Shown: one piece after another, positions 28,897 through 38,086 of the stretch
Numbering within the stretch: the stretch's first letter is position 1
Layout: the number at the start of each line of letters is the position of its first letter
From: Clostridium sp.
GTDB lineage: Bacteria > Bacillota > Clostridia > Clostridiales > Clostridiaceae
Direction of reading: 5' to 3'
NCBI RefSeq assembly: GCF_021372645.1
Contig: NZ_JAJFUC010000103.1
Span: 1 to 47,072, forward strand
Length of the DNA stretch: 47,072 nucleotides
The notes under the pieces: generated by a model
What the model was told of the DNA's origin: nothing
What the model saw: the letters and a program-made list of their open reading frames with translations, nothing else
Database searches by the model: none
Position numbers and translations under genes: made by a program

Positions 28897-29472
28897 ATGA
28901 TAAATTATATTTGGTTTTTTTTAATATTTTGTGGGAGTTTAGTTGGATTATTAAGTGGAAATGGTGAAATTATATCTAAAGCAATAGTTAACTCTAGTGG
29001 TAATACTGTAACTTTTATCATAGAACTTACGGGGATAATGTGTTTCTGGTGCGGTGTTATGAAAGTAGCAGAAAATAGTGGACTTACAGAAAAAATATCT
29101 AAGTTATTAAAACCTATCTTAAAGCGTATCTTTAAAGAAGCAGCCAAAGATGAAAAGACTTTAGGTGCTATAGTTATGAATCTTACTGCTAATATGATGG
29201 GATTATCAAATGCAGCAACACCTTTTGGAATTAAAGCAATGGAAGAAATGAATAAGCTTAATAATGGTAATGAAACTGCATCCAATGATATGGCACTTTT
29301 TTTAGTTTTAAATGCAACATGTATTCAATTAGTTCCATCTACAATAATTTCTATACGAGCTGCGTGTAATTCAATAAATCCGGGAATTATAATACTGCCA
29401 ACATTAGTATCTACAGCAACAGCTGCAATAGTTGGAGTAATATGCTGCAAAATATTGCAAAGATATTTTTAG
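28897..29472 (+). CDS. spmA: Spore maturation protein A
   Basis: SpmA and SpmB are membrane proteins needed for dehydration of the spore core in Bacillus and Clostridium. The 191-residue protein has a nucleoside-recognition/gate domain with several hydrophobic helices; GIMCFWCGVMKVAE, MNLTANMMGLSNAATPFG and LFLVLNATCIQLVPST are characteristic. I chose the ATG at 28897, with GGAGGG four bases upstream; an ATG at 28885 lies before that site. spmB follows after about 80 bases. Their neighbour in many Bacilli, dacB, is not present here. Confidence 0.9.
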   Translation: MINYIWFFLIFCGSLVGLLSGNGEIISKAIVNSSGNTVTFIIELTGIMCFWCGVMKVAENSGLTEKISKLLKPILKRIFKEAAKDEKTLGAIVMNLTANMMGLSNAATPFGIKAMEEMNKLNNGNETASNDMALFLVLNATCIQLVPSTIISIRAACNSINPGIIILPTLVSTATAAIVGVICCKILQRYF

Positions 29473-29553
29473 GGGAGAAATAATAACGTACATCAGCTAA
29501 TTTTGAAATAATCCAGTTTAATAATTAACTTTTGCAGGAGGAATAATAGTACT

Positions 29554-30075
29554 ATGTTAAATTATTTAAGTAAGAGCATAATCCCAATAATATTTTTACT
29601 TATAATAACTTATGGCATGTTTAAAGGAAGAAAAGTTTATGAATGGTTTATAGAAGGCGCTAAAGAGGGATTGATGGTAACCTTAAGAATATTCCCATAT
29701 CTTTTAGCTATGATAATTGCAGTGCAAATATTTAAGGAAGCAAACTTAATGAATTTATTAAATAATTTAATAGCACCACTTGCGAATTTGATAGGATTAC
29801 CTAAGGAACTTATTCCATTGCTAATAATAAAGCCGCTATCAGGAAGTGGAGCAATTGGTGTATTCACCGATGTAATAAAAAGTTTTGGTCCAGATACAAG
29901 AACTGGACTTATAGCATCTGTTGTAATGGGAAGTACAGAGACCATTTTTTATACAATTACAGTTTACTTTGGTGCTGTAAAAGTAAAAAAAATAAGACAT
30001 ACCTTATGGGCTGCAATTTTCGCAGATATTACAGCAATAATTATGGCTGTTTTTATGGTCAATATGTTTCTCTAA
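29554..30075 (+). CDS. spmB: Spore maturation protein B
   Basis: The 173-residue membrane protein pairs with SpmA. Typical segments are FIEGAKEGLMVTLRIFPYLLAM, IIKPLSGSGAIGVFTD and GSTETIFYTITVYFG, which form the second half of the gate-type transporter fold. Its role in spore core dehydration is from family knowledge. The ATG lies 12 bases after AGGAGG, slightly longer than usual. It follows spmA and precedes the aminopeptidase gene by about 115 bases. Confidence 0.9.
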   Translation: MLNYLSKSIIPIIFLLIITYGMFKGRKVYEWFIEGAKEGLMVTLRIFPYLLAMIIAVQIFKEANLMNLLNNLIAPLANLIGLPKELIPLLIIKPLSGSGAIGVFTDVIKSFGPDTRTGLIASVVMGSTETIFYTITVYFGAVKVKKIRHTLWAAIFADITAIIMAVFMVNMFL

Positions 30076-30190
30076 TTCTAATAATTACAGGTCAGAATAT
30101 TTATTAATTTAAGTACCTTTATTAGTATTATTTTTTGGAGTATTATATTTAAAAGAAGAAAATATTTATTAGGAAGAAAGAGGCAGAATT

Positions 30191-31435
30191 ATGAATAAGG
30201 ATGTTTATATAGAAAATAGAATTAAACTCATGGAGACCATGGAAAATAATTCAATGGTAATATTATTTGCAGGAAAGGCACCTAAAAAGACAGGTGATGA
30301 ACTGTATAAATTTACTCCAAATAGGAATTTTTATTACTTAACAGGAATTGAAGAAGAAGAACATATTTTAATAATGTCAAAAGTCAACAATGTAATAAGT
30401 GAAAAATTATTTTTAAAAGACTTGGATTTAGCTAAGGAAATGTGGAATGGAAAGACTTTAAGAGATACTGAAGGGAAAGATATATGTGGAGTAGAAGATG
30501 TTGTATATATGAATGAATTTAATTCATATATAAATAAATTTATTAATGCATATGAAGAAAGTAAGTTGTATTTAGATTTATATAGAGAAGCTATTGACGA
30601 AACGGATTCTGTAGCTAATATTTTTGCAAAGGAAATTAAAAGTAAATATCCACAAGTTACAATAAAAAATATTTCAAGTAAAATTGCACCACTTAGAATG
30701 ACTAAATCTAAGCAGGAAATAGCTGAAATGCAAAAGGCAATAGAAATAACAATTGATGGAGTAAAATCCTTAATGAAGAATGTAAAAGCTGGAATGAAGG
30801 AATATGAGATTGAAGCGTATTTTGATTTTGAATGCAAGACTAAAGGAGTTAAGGATTTAGCTTTTAGAACAATAGCAGCAGCAGGAAAAAATGCAACTAT
30901 ACTTCATTATGTAGAGAATAATAGTGAATTGAAAGATGGGGATTTAATATTGTTTGATCTTGGTGCTCAATGGAATTCATATAATGCAGATATTACAAGA
31001 ACCTTTCCTGTAAGTGGTAAGTTTACAGAAAGGCAAAAAGAAGTTTATGAAGCTGTTCTTAGAGTAAACAAAGCAGTCATTGAAAGGATAAAACCAGGAG
31101 TTGACTCTAAGGAACTTAATATATGGGCAAAAGATTTAATTGCTGAAGAATGTATAAAGTTGGGGCTTATAAAAGAAAAAAGTGAAGTTGGCAAGTATTA
31201 TTGGCATAGCATTGGGCATAATTTAGGATTAGATACTCATGACTTGGGGATGCATGGAAGGGAATTTATATTTGAGGAAGGTATTGTATTTACAGTAGAG
31301 CCTGGAATATATATAAGTGAAGAAAGTATTGGAATAAGAATTGAAGATGATATTTTAGTTACTAAAAATGGTTGTGAAGTTTTAACAAAGGATATGATTA
31401 AGGAAGTTAATGATATTGAGGAATTTATGGAATAA
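30191..31435 (+). CDS. pepP: Xaa-Pro aminopeptidase (aminopeptidase P family)
   Basis: The 414-residue protein has an N-terminal AMP_N domain (about 1-130, with NRNFYYLTGIEE) and a C-terminal pita-bread metallopeptidase of the M24B family. Metal ligands are visible: D in LFDLGAQ and in NADITRTF, H in GHNLGLDTHD, E in FTVEPGIY and E in GIRIEDD. It releases N-terminal residues next to proline and is cytoplasmic. AAGAGGC precedes the ATG by about seven bases. It appears to be the last gene before the metG leader. Confidence 0.92.
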   Translation: MNKDVYIENRIKLMETMENNSMVILFAGKAPKKTGDELYKFTPNRNFYYLTGIEEEEHILIMSKVNNVISEKLFLKDLDLAKEMWNGKTLRDTEGKDICGVEDVVYMNEFNSYINKFINAYEESKLYLDLYREAIDETDSVANIFAKEIKSKYPQVTIKNISSKIAPLRMTKSKQEIAEMQKAIEITIDGVKSLMKNVKAGMKEYEIEAYFDFECKTKGVKDLAFRTIAAAGKNATILHYVENNSELKDGDLILFDLGAQWNSYNADITRTFPVSGKFTERQKEVYEAVLRVNKAVIERIKPGVDSKELNIWAKDLIAEECIKLGLIKEKSEVGKYYWHSIGHNLGLDTHDLGMHGREFIFEEGIVFTVEPGIYISEESIGIRIEDDILVTKNGCEVLTKDMIKEVNDIEEFME

Positions 31436-31456
31436 TATTTATCATTTTGAAAATGA

Positions 31457-31482
31457 AAAATATCTTATATAGGATATTTTGT
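31457..31482 (+). terminator. Possible weak terminator after pepP
   Basis: AAAATATC pairs with GATATTTT around a TTATATAG loop, followed by GTTAAAAT. It lacks a strong T-run. Confidence 0.35.
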
Positions 31483-31554
31483 TAAAATATAAATTGATTA
31501 TATAAAAAAAATAGTATAAAATAGTTTTTAAGGATAAATACTATAAAATAAATG

Positions 31555-31826
31555 CTGTGAAAAGAAGAGTAGTAAAAGAATCATTCCATAAGAGAGCTAA
31601 TATATGCTGAAAATTAGCGTTTGTGAATTTTATGAAGATGGTCTTAGAGCATATTTTTTGAGCCAAGATGATTTGGTTAGGGAAGTGCGGTAGCAACCGT
31701 TATATTGCAGGGTGATGATAGTCACATATTGAGTTACTTATTGTGAAATAAGTGAAAATTAGAGTGGTAACGCGTATAATACGTCTCTATATAGGTTTTA
31801 ATATACCTATATAGAGATTTTTTTTA
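31555..31826 (+). promoter_or_regulatory. T-box leader of metG (methionine specifier)
   Basis: Visible elements are AGAGTAGTAA at the start, AGAGAGC in stem I, a probable specifier ATG at 31638-31640 (GAAG-ATG-GTC), the T-box core TTAGAGTGGTAACGCG at 31759-31774, and a terminator just after. The alignment with the ileS leader supports the choice of ATG. Uncharged tRNA-Met would promote read-through into metG. Confidence 0.88.
31785..31825 (+). terminator. T-box terminator before metG
   Basis: CTCTATATAGGT (31785-31796) pairs perfectly with ACCTATATAGAG (31805-31816), followed by ATTTTTTTT. Confidence 0.9.
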
Positions 31827-31917
31827 GAAAAAAGAGAATTTAATTTAAAATGTAAAATTGCAATGAGAAATTTTTAAATTGTTACTCATTGTTTAAAAAT
31901 AAGGAGGAGCACAAAGA

Positions 31918-33846
31918 ATGTGTAAAAAAACATACTATATAACCACACCAATTTATTATCCATCAACAAAGCTTCATATAGGAAATACTTATACTACTGT
32001 AGCTGCTGATGCACTAGCTAGGTTTAAGAGATTAACAGGCTATGATGTAATGTTCTTAACAGGAACTGATGAACATGGTCAAAAAATCCAAAGGATAGCT
32101 GAGGAAAAGGGAATTACGCCAAAGGAACATGTAGATGAAGTTGTTGCTGGGATTAAAGACCTTTGGAGCATGATGAATATAAGCTATGATAAATTCATTA
32201 GAACTACTGATGATTATCATATTAAAGCAGTTCAAGATATATTTAAAAAATTATATGATCAAGGAGATATATACAAGAGTTCTTATGAAGGTTGGTATTG
32301 TACACCTTGTGAATCATTTTGGACTGATACTCAATTAGAAAATGGAAACTGTCCTGATTGTGGAAGACCAGTTGAAAAATCAAAGGAAGAAGCTTATTTC
32401 TTTAGGATGAGTAAATATGCTGATAGATTAATAAAATATATTGAAGATCATCCAGAGTTTATTCAACCAGAATCAAGAAAAAATGAAATGTTAAATAATT
32501 TCTTAAGACCAGGTCTTCAAGATCTTTGTGTTTCAAGAACAAGCTTTAACTGGGGAGTACCTGTAACTTTTGATGAAAGTCACGTTGTATATGTTTGGAT
32601 AGATGCATTATCAAACTATATAACTGCTTTGGGATATGGCCAAGATAATAAGGAATTATATGAAAAGTTTTGGCCAGCAGATGTACATTTAATAGGAAAA
32701 GATATTTTAAGATTCCATACAATTTATTGGCCAATTATGTTAATGGCTTTAGATTTACCACTTCCAAAACAAGTATTTGGTCATGGATGGTTACTTGTTG
32801 ATGGTGGAAAGATGTCAAAATCTAAGGGAAATGTAGTTGATCCAGTTGTTCTTGTAAATGAATTTGGAGTAGATCCTGTAAGATATTACTTATTGAAAGA
32901 AATTCCATTTGGAGCAGATGGATTATTCAATAATGAAATATTTATAAAGAAGATAAATTCTGACCTTTGTAATGATTTAGGTAACCTTTTATCAAGAACT
33001 GTGGCAATGGTTGAAAAATATTTTGGTGGGGAAATGCCAGCACAAGTTGAAAAGGAAGATATTGATGATGAATTAATAAGTTTAGCATTATCAGCACCAA
33101 TTAAAATTGAAGAAGCAATAAATGAATTAAATATACCACAAGCATTAGAGTATATTTTTGAATTAATAGGAAGAGCTAATAAGTATATAGATGAAACAAC
33201 TCCATGGATATTAGCTAAAGATGAAAGTAAAAAGGCTAGACTTGGAACAGTTCTTTATAATTTAGCTGAAAGTCTTAGATATTCGTCAGTAATGATTTCA
33301 GCATTTTTGCCAGATACAGCTAAGAAGATTAATGAACAAATAAATACGTCAGAAGTTTCATGGGATTCATTAAAGTCATTTAATGGAACAAAAGCAGGAA
33401 TTAAGGTGGTTAAAGCTGAAAATTTATTCCCGAGAATAGACGTTGATAAAAAGTTGGAAGAATTGGAAGCGTTAAAGGCTGCATCACAACCAACTAAGAG
33501 AGAAATAACTCCTATAAAAGAAGAAGTAACAATTGATGATTTTGAGAAGCTTGATTTAAGAGTGGTTAAAGTATTAGAATGTGAACCAATAAAGGGAGCT
33601 AAAAAATTATTAAAATTAAAGGTAGATTTAGGTGGAGAAGAAAGGCAAGTAGTTTCAGGAATAGCAAATTATTATAAACCAGAAGAGTTAATTGGAAAAA
33701 ATGTAGTATTAGTTGCTAATTTAAAACCAGTAAAACTTAGAGGTGAATTATCACAAGGTATGATTTTATGTGCTGCAACTGATGATGATAGTATATTAAA
33801 AGCAATAGATCCAGGTGAACTTGAGACTGGAAGCATAGTAAGATAA
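31918..33846 (+). CDS. metG: Methionyl-tRNA synthetase
   Basis: MetG charges initiator and elongator tRNA-Met. The 642-residue protein has HIGNTYTT (HIGH), KMSKSKGN (KMSKS), a four-cysteine zinc knuckle (CTPCES and CPDCG at about residues 126-146), an anticodon-binding helical domain and, after about residue 535, the C-terminal tRNA-binding EMAP-type domain (DFEKLDLRVVKV, VSGIANYY, LKPVKLRGELSQGM). The ATG follows AAGGAGGAG. In many Firmicutes it is next to tatD; here a 4-kb nucleoside cassette separates them. Confidence 0.97.
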   Translation: MCKKTYYITTPIYYPSTKLHIGNTYTTVAADALARFKRLTGYDVMFLTGTDEHGQKIQRIAEEKGITPKEHVDEVVAGIKDLWSMMNISYDKFIRTTDDYHIKAVQDIFKKLYDQGDIYKSSYEGWYCTPCESFWTDTQLENGNCPDCGRPVEKSKEEAYFFRMSKYADRLIKYIEDHPEFIQPESRKNEMLNNFLRPGLQDLCVSRTSFNWGVPVTFDESHVVYVWIDALSNYITALGYGQDNKELYEKFWPADVHLIGKDILRFHTIYWPIMLMALDLPLPKQVFGHGWLLVDGGKMSKSKGNVVDPVVLVNEFGVDPVRYYLLKEIPFGADGLFNNEIFIKKINSDLCNDLGNLLSRTVAMVEKYFGGEMPAQVEKEDIDDELISLALSAPIKIEEAINELNIPQALEYIFELIGRANKYIDETTPWILAKDESKKARLGTVLYNLAESLRYSSVMISAFLPDTAKKINEQINTSEVSWDSLKSFNGTKAGIKVVKAENLFPRIDVDKKLEELEALKAASQPTKREITPIKEEVTIDDFEKLDLRVVKVLECEPIKGAKKLLKLKVDLGGEERQVVSGIANYYKPEELIGKNVVLVANLKPVKLRGELSQGMILCAATDDDSILKAIDPGELETGSIVR

Positions 33847-33926
33847 GCTTTAAAAAAGTTGAAGTGAGACCTTATAAAAATGTAAAAATATAAATGTTAT
33901 ATTTAATAAAATAAACACAAAAAAAT

Positions 33927-33960
33927 AGAACGTCTCACTTAGGGGGGTGAGCCGTTCTTT
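33927..33960 (+). terminator. Terminator of metG
   Basis: AGAACG pairs with CGTTCT and CTCAC with GTGAG, with a G-rich loop and a short TTT tail. Confidence 0.7.
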
Positions 33961-34074
33961 AGCCATATAATAGTAATGGTTAAAAGGGATAAATAATAAT
34001 GCTTTAACTACTTTACAATTTAAATTTTACGACAAAAATATGTCAATTAGGTGTCAAATGTATTAATATTATGT

Positions 34075-34827
34075 TTAGCTAAATTTTAAGTCGATTTTAT
34101 TTGGATGAAGCTTAATAGAACTAGATTTTATAGGTAAATAATGTTTATTAGAAGCAATGGGAAATCCAGAATCTCTATGAATAGTTTCTTGTATTAAGTG
34201 GAATTGATTCTCAGGTGAAATAGGATGAGTTTTAGCTGCAAAATTTCCAGAAGTTGAATATTTTATTTCAACTAATATGTTACTAGATATTTCATAAAGA
34301 TCTTTTTCTAGAAATTCTAAAAATTTGTCCTGATCATTTAAATCCACATTAAATTTTGAAATAGTTTCAATTGGTAATAAGGTAAAAGAATAAGCTATGG
34401 TGCTACCTTGAGATTTGTACCATCTATCTACCAATACCACAGCAGAAGTTTTCTTTACTAAAATTTGATTAAAATAATCTGTTGATGGTTCTATACGTAA
34501 CTCCATTTCAATATCGTCAATGGTATTATTCATACACTTGTATATAGGATGTCCTATGGTTTCTAATCCAATATCGTTATTAGGTTTCGATTTCACTATA
34601 AAGTTTCCTTTACCTCGAATATTATTTACTAGTCCATCATCTTGCAATAATGCAAGTGCCTGCCTTAAAGTTGTTCTACTAACACCAATTAATTTTGATA
34701 GTTCAGGCTCTGATGGTAATCTGCTTCCCTCAGGAAAGATACCTTCATTTATCATTTTAAAAAGTTGATTATATACGCTTACGCATCTTAATTCCTTTTG
34801 TTTTTCAATTATACAAAATTCATTCAT
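34075..34827 (-). CDS. GntR/HutC-type regulator with UTRA domain, nucleoside operon regulator
   Basis: The 250-residue protein has a GntR winged helix at about residues 16-78 (RLPSEPELSKLIGVSRTTLRQAL) followed by a UTRA ligand domain. It is divergent from udp-cdd-deoB. A perfect 16-base palindrome lies just upstream of its start, and a matching half-rich copy lies in the udp promoter region, so it likely represses both; the ligand may be a nucleoside or deoxyribose phosphate. The ATG at 34827 has AAAGGTGAT six bases upstream. Confidence 0.85.
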   Translation of the reverse strand: MNEFCIIEKQKELRCVSVYNQLFKMINEGIFPEGSRLPSEPELSKLIGVSRTTLRQALALLQDDGLVNNIRGKGNFIVKSKPNNDIGLETIGHPIYKCMNNTIDDIEMELRIEPSTDYFNQILVKKTSAVVLVDRWYKSQGSTIAYSFTLLPIETISKFNVDLNDQDKFLEFLEKDLYEISSNILVEIKYSTSGNFAAKTHPISPENQFHLIQETIHRDSGFPIASNKHYLPIKSSSIKLHPNKIDLKFS

Positions 34828-34854
34828 AAAATATCACCTTTCTACAGAATACAA

Positions 34855-34870
34855 ACTTGTCTAGACAAGT
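34855..34870. promoter_or_regulatory. GntR operator (perfect palindrome)
   Basis: ACTTGTCTAGACAAGT is a perfect 16-base palindrome 28 bases upstream of the GntR start codon. TAGACAAGTAGA recurs near the udp promoter. Confidence 0.7.
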
Positions 34871-35060
34871 AGACTAATGAAATTATAAATTTTCAATTAA
34901 ATAGCTTATTTATATTAATTATAGCTTTAATTTTATAATATATGCAATTAAATTATTACAAATAGTATTTAAGCATTCATAAAGCACCATATGGTCTAGC
35001 TTACTATTTATATTTTATCATAGATTGGCACATAATAATAACTATAGAGTATGAAAAAAC

Positions 35061-35089
35061 TTGACATGAAATAATAGACATGTTATGCT
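35061..35089 (+). promoter_or_regulatory. Promoter of udp-cdd-deoB
   Basis: TTGACA (35061-35066) and TATGCT (35084-35089) are separated by 17 bases. The spacer contains TAGACATGT, similar to the GntR half-site. The mRNA leader is about 115 bases and includes a run of ten T at 35141-35150. Confidence 0.7.
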
Positions 35090-35110
35090 CTAGAAATATA
35101 CAAAAATACA

Positions 35111-35125
35111 ACTTAATAGACAAGT
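35111..35125. promoter_or_regulatory. Second GntR operator copy
   Basis: ACTTAATAGACAAGT shares TAGACAAGTAGA with the palindrome at 34855 but its left half is degenerate. It lies just downstream of the expected transcription start. Confidence 0.55.
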
Positions 35126-35210
35126 AGAAACGATCAGTGCTTTTTTTTTTGGTACTATTGTAATCGTATACTAAAGGCGGTTTATATAAAAAGCAAATGG
35201 AGGGATCAAC

Positions 35211-35987
35211 ATGAATTACTCACAAGGTTCAGGAAAACAATATCATATTAATGTTGGAGAGGGAGAAGTAGGAAAGTACGTTATAATGCCAGGAGATCCA
35301 AAGAGATGTGAAAAAATAGCTGCACACTTTGATAATCCAAAGTTAATTGCTGATAGCAGAGAATATGTTACTTATACTGGATTCTTAGATGGTGTTAAAG
35401 TAAGTGTTACATCAACAGGAATAGGTGGTCCATCAGCTGCTATAGCATTAGAAGAATTAGTAAACTGTGGAGCGGATACTTTCATAAGAGTAGGTACCTG
35501 TGGTGGAATGGATATAAATGTTAAAGGTGGAGATGTAGTTGTAGCTACTGGAGCAATTAGAGCAGAAGGCACTAGTAAGGAATATGCACCGATTGAATTT
35601 CCGGCTATTGCAAATCTTGATGTTGCAAATGCGTTGGTAGAAGCTTCTAAGGGTTTAAATAAAGTGTATCATGCTGGGGTTGTTCAATGTAAAGATTCAT
35701 TTTATGGACAGCATTCACCAGAAACAAAACCGGTTAGCTATGAATTAATGAGTAAATGGGATGCGTGGTTAAGATGTGGATGTCTTGCATCGGAAATGGA
35801 ATCAGCTGCGTTGTTTATAGTAGGAAGTTATTTAAGAGTAAGAGTAGGATCAGTCTTTTTAGTAATTGCTAATCAAGAACGTGAAAAGGCAGGATTAGAA
35901 AATATGCAAGCACATGATACAGAAACAGCAATAGAGGTTGCAATTGAAGGGATTAGAAATTTAATAAAAGCTGATATGAATAAATAA
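35211..35987 (+). CDS. udp: Uridine phosphorylase
   Basis: The 258-residue protein belongs to the NP-I nucleoside phosphorylases and splits uridine (and possibly deoxyuridine) with phosphate. [34 protein letters not shown] and [18 protein letters not shown] are shared with E. coli-type uridine phosphorylases; MESAAL holds the catalytic glutamate. The DSFYGQH segment separates it from purine (DeoD) enzymes. The start has GGAGGGAT upstream. With cdd and deoB it forms a pyrimidine nucleoside salvage operon controlled by the divergent GntR protein. Confidence 0.88.
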   Translation: MNYSQGSGKQYHINVGEGEVGKYVIMPGDPKRCEKIAAHFDNPKLIADSREYVTYTGFLDGVKVSVTSTGIGGPSAAIALEELVNCGADTFIRVGTCGGMDINVKGGDVVVATGAIRAEGTSKEYAPIEFPAIANLDVANALVEASKGLNKVYHAGVVQCKDSFYGQHSPETKPVSYELMSKWDAWLRCGCLASEMESAALFIVGSYLRVRVGSVFLVIANQEREKAGLENMQAHDTETAIEVAIEGIRNLIKADMNK

Positions 35988-36026
35988 TTCGGTGAAAAAA
36001 TTATTTAATTATGGGAGATGTGAAAT

Positions 36027-36431
36027 ATGGAGAAATATCAAGATATTTTAGATAGAGCTTTTGAAGCAATGAAAAATGCATATGCACCTTATTCAAAATA
36101 CTATGTTGGTGCTTGTGTTTTAACTAAAGATAAAAAATATTTCATAGGTGCAAATATCGAAAATGCATCCTACGGACTGACAAATTGTGCTGAAAGAAAT
36201 GCAATTTTTCAAGCTTATTCAAATGGATATCGTAAAAATGATATAGAGGCAATAGCTATTGTAAGTAATGGAAAAATATTAGCAACTCCTTGTGGAGCTT
36301 GCCGCCAAGTGTTAGTAGAGTTATTAGAAAAAAATACACCAATAGTCCTATCTAATAAAAATACAGAGAAAATTACTAATATTGAAGAATTATTACCAAT
36401 GTCTTTTGGTGAAGAAGATTTGAAAGAATAA
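36027..36431 (+). CDS. cdd: Cytidine deaminase
   Basis: Cdd converts cytidine and deoxycytidine to uridine and deoxyuridine, the substrate for the neighbouring Udp. It is a 134-residue tetrameric-type enzyme. The zinc site is CAERNAIF (C and catalytic E) with PCGACRQVL supplying the other two cysteines. PYSKYYVGA and GANIENASYG are the usual N-terminal motifs. GGGAGATG lies about seven bases before the ATG. It lies 39 bases after udp and 80 bases before deoB. Confidence 0.95.
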   Translation: MEKYQDILDRAFEAMKNAYAPYSKYYVGACVLTKDKKYFIGANIENASYGLTNCAERNAIFQAYSNGYRKNDIEAIAIVSNGKILATPCGACRQVLVELLEKNTPIVLSNKNTEKITNIEELLPMSFGEEDLKE

Positions 36432-36511
36432 TAGTTCAAATGGTTAAAAAATAAATTATTTAATGAGTACAAGGATAGATTTAAGCATTCTAAGCTTAGA
36501 AAGGATGAGCT

Positions 36512-37702
36512 ATGAAGAAATATAATAGAATTTTTACAATAGTAATAGATTCACTTGGGATTGGGGAAATGACTGATTCAAAAGAATATGGAGATATTGG
36601 TGTAGATACACTTGGACACATATCGCAATCAGTGGAAAATTTTAAATTGCCTAATCTACAAAAGTTAGGTTTAGCTAATTTACATCCTATCAAACATGTA
36701 GATCCAGTTAAAAAACCTTTAGGTTATTTTATGAAGATGAGAGAAGCAAGCGTAGGCAAAGATACAATGACTGGTCACTGGGAAATGATGGGATTAAAAA
36801 TAGAAACTCCATTCAAAACTTTTACGGATATAGGCTTTCCACAAGAATTATTAGATGAATTAGTAAAAAGAACAGGTCATAACATTGTAGGAAATAAAAG
36901 TGCTAGTGGTACAGAAATCTTAGATGAATTTGGAGAGTATCAAATAGAAACAGGTGATATGATTGTATATACTTCAGCAGATTCTGTTTTGCAAATTTGT
37001 GGTCATGAAGAAGCATTTGGATTAGATGAACTTTATCGTTGCTGTGAAATTGCAAGAGAATTAACGCTTATAGACGAATGGAAAGTGGGAAGAGTTATAG
37101 CAAGGCCATATTTAGGAATGAAAAAAGGTGAATTTAAACGTACAAGTAATAGACATGATTATGCATTAAAACCATATGGAGCAACTGTACTTAATGTATT
37201 AAAAGATAATGGATTTGATGTAATATCTGTCGGAAAAATAAGAGATATATTTGATGGTGAAGGTATAACAGAATCAAACAGGTCAAAAAGTTCTGTCCAT
37301 GGAATGGAACAAACATTAGAAATAATGGATAGAGATTTTAATGGATTATGCTTTGTTAACTTAGTTGATTTTGATGCATTATGGGGACATAGAAGAAATC
37401 CAGTTGGTTATTCAGAGGAATTAGAAAAATTTGACATAAACTTAGGAAAAGTATTAAGTAAATTAAAAGAAGATGATTTACTAATAATTACTGCAGACCA
37501 TGGTAATGATCCAACTTATAAAGGTTCTGATCATACACGTGAATTTGTTCCTTTCTTATCATATTCACCATCTATGATTGAAAATGGATTAATGGAAACA
37601 AGCAATAGTTTTGCAGCTATTGGAGCTACAATAGCAGATAATTTTGAATTAGAAATGCCTGAAAACACAATTGGTGAATCAGTATTAGAAAAACTTATTT
37701 AA
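36512..37702 (+). CDS. deoB: Phosphopentomutase
   Basis: DeoB interconverts (deoxy)ribose 1- and 5-phosphate, moving nucleoside-derived sugar into central metabolism. The 396-residue protein is of the alkaline-phosphatase superfamily: metal ligands in [10 protein letters not shown] and [22 protein letters not shown], and the phosphorylated threonine in DTMTGHWEM. The usual partner deoC is not in the window. The ATG has AAAGGATG upstream. Its stop codon lies directly before a fragment of a LacI-type gene, so the right end of the cassette looks like a recombination joint. Confidence 0.96.
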   Translation: MKKYNRIFTIVIDSLGIGEMTDSKEYGDIGVDTLGHISQSVENFKLPNLQKLGLANLHPIKHVDPVKKPLGYFMKMREASVGKDTMTGHWEMMGLKIETPFKTFTDIGFPQELLDELVKRTGHNIVGNKSASGTEILDEFGEYQIETGDMIVYTSADSVLQICGHEEAFGLDELYRCCEIARELTLIDEWKVGRVIARPYLGMKKGEFKRTSNRHDYALKPYGATVLNVLKDNGFDVISVGKIRDIFDGEGITESNRSKSSVHGMEQTLEIMDRDFNGLCFVNLVDFDALWGHRRNPVGYSEELEKFDINLGKVLSKLKEDDLLIITADHGNDPTYKGSDHTREFVPFLSYSPSMIENGLMETSNSFAAIGATIADNFELEMPENTIGESVLEKLI

Positions 37703-38074
37703 GACCAGGAAAGGTATTAATTGATGGAATAATTTTAATTCCAGGACAAGAAAGTGAGGCTAGTGCTAAACTATTAAAATTCAATAACATACCATTTGTA
37801 TTTGTAGACAGATATAAGGAGATTATGACTGAGCATGGAATTTATAATAAATCGTTAATTTTTGAAAGTAAATTTTCTTTAGAAGGTGGTATTGAAATAA
37901 CTAATCAAATAATTGATAAATGTGAATCTGTTGACGCTATTTTTTATTCTAATGATATAATAGCTATAGGAGGAATAAAAGATCTTACAAAGAAGAGAAT
38001 ATAAAATTCCAGAAGACATTTTGATAATTGGATTTGATGGAATAACATTATCTTTAATGTACTTAACAGGAAGG
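37699..38074 (+). pseudogene. LacI-family regulator remnant (frameshifted, both ends missing)
   Basis: Immediately after deoB, one frame reads as the sensor half of a LacI-type regulator (VLIDGIILIPGQE, NNIPFVFVDRY, AIFYSNDIIAIGGIK). It ends at TAA near 38005 after a single-base frameshift at about 37991-38000. The +1 frame resumes with YKIPEDILIIGFDG and runs to about 38070, where the match stops near LSLMYL. There is no helix-turn-helix part and no ATG with a ribosome site. It is probably dead. Confidence 0.75.
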
Positions 38075-38086
38075 ATGATACTAAGT

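Noticed and set aside
35126-35140. CcpA cre site near udp (GAAACGATCAGT)
   Set aside because: Only about two-thirds of the cre consensus positions match, with both outer ends wrong.
38021-38086. ATG at 38021 as the tatD start
   Set aside because: The extra 22 residues read as the tail of a LacI-type gene (IIGFDG...) and not as TatD.
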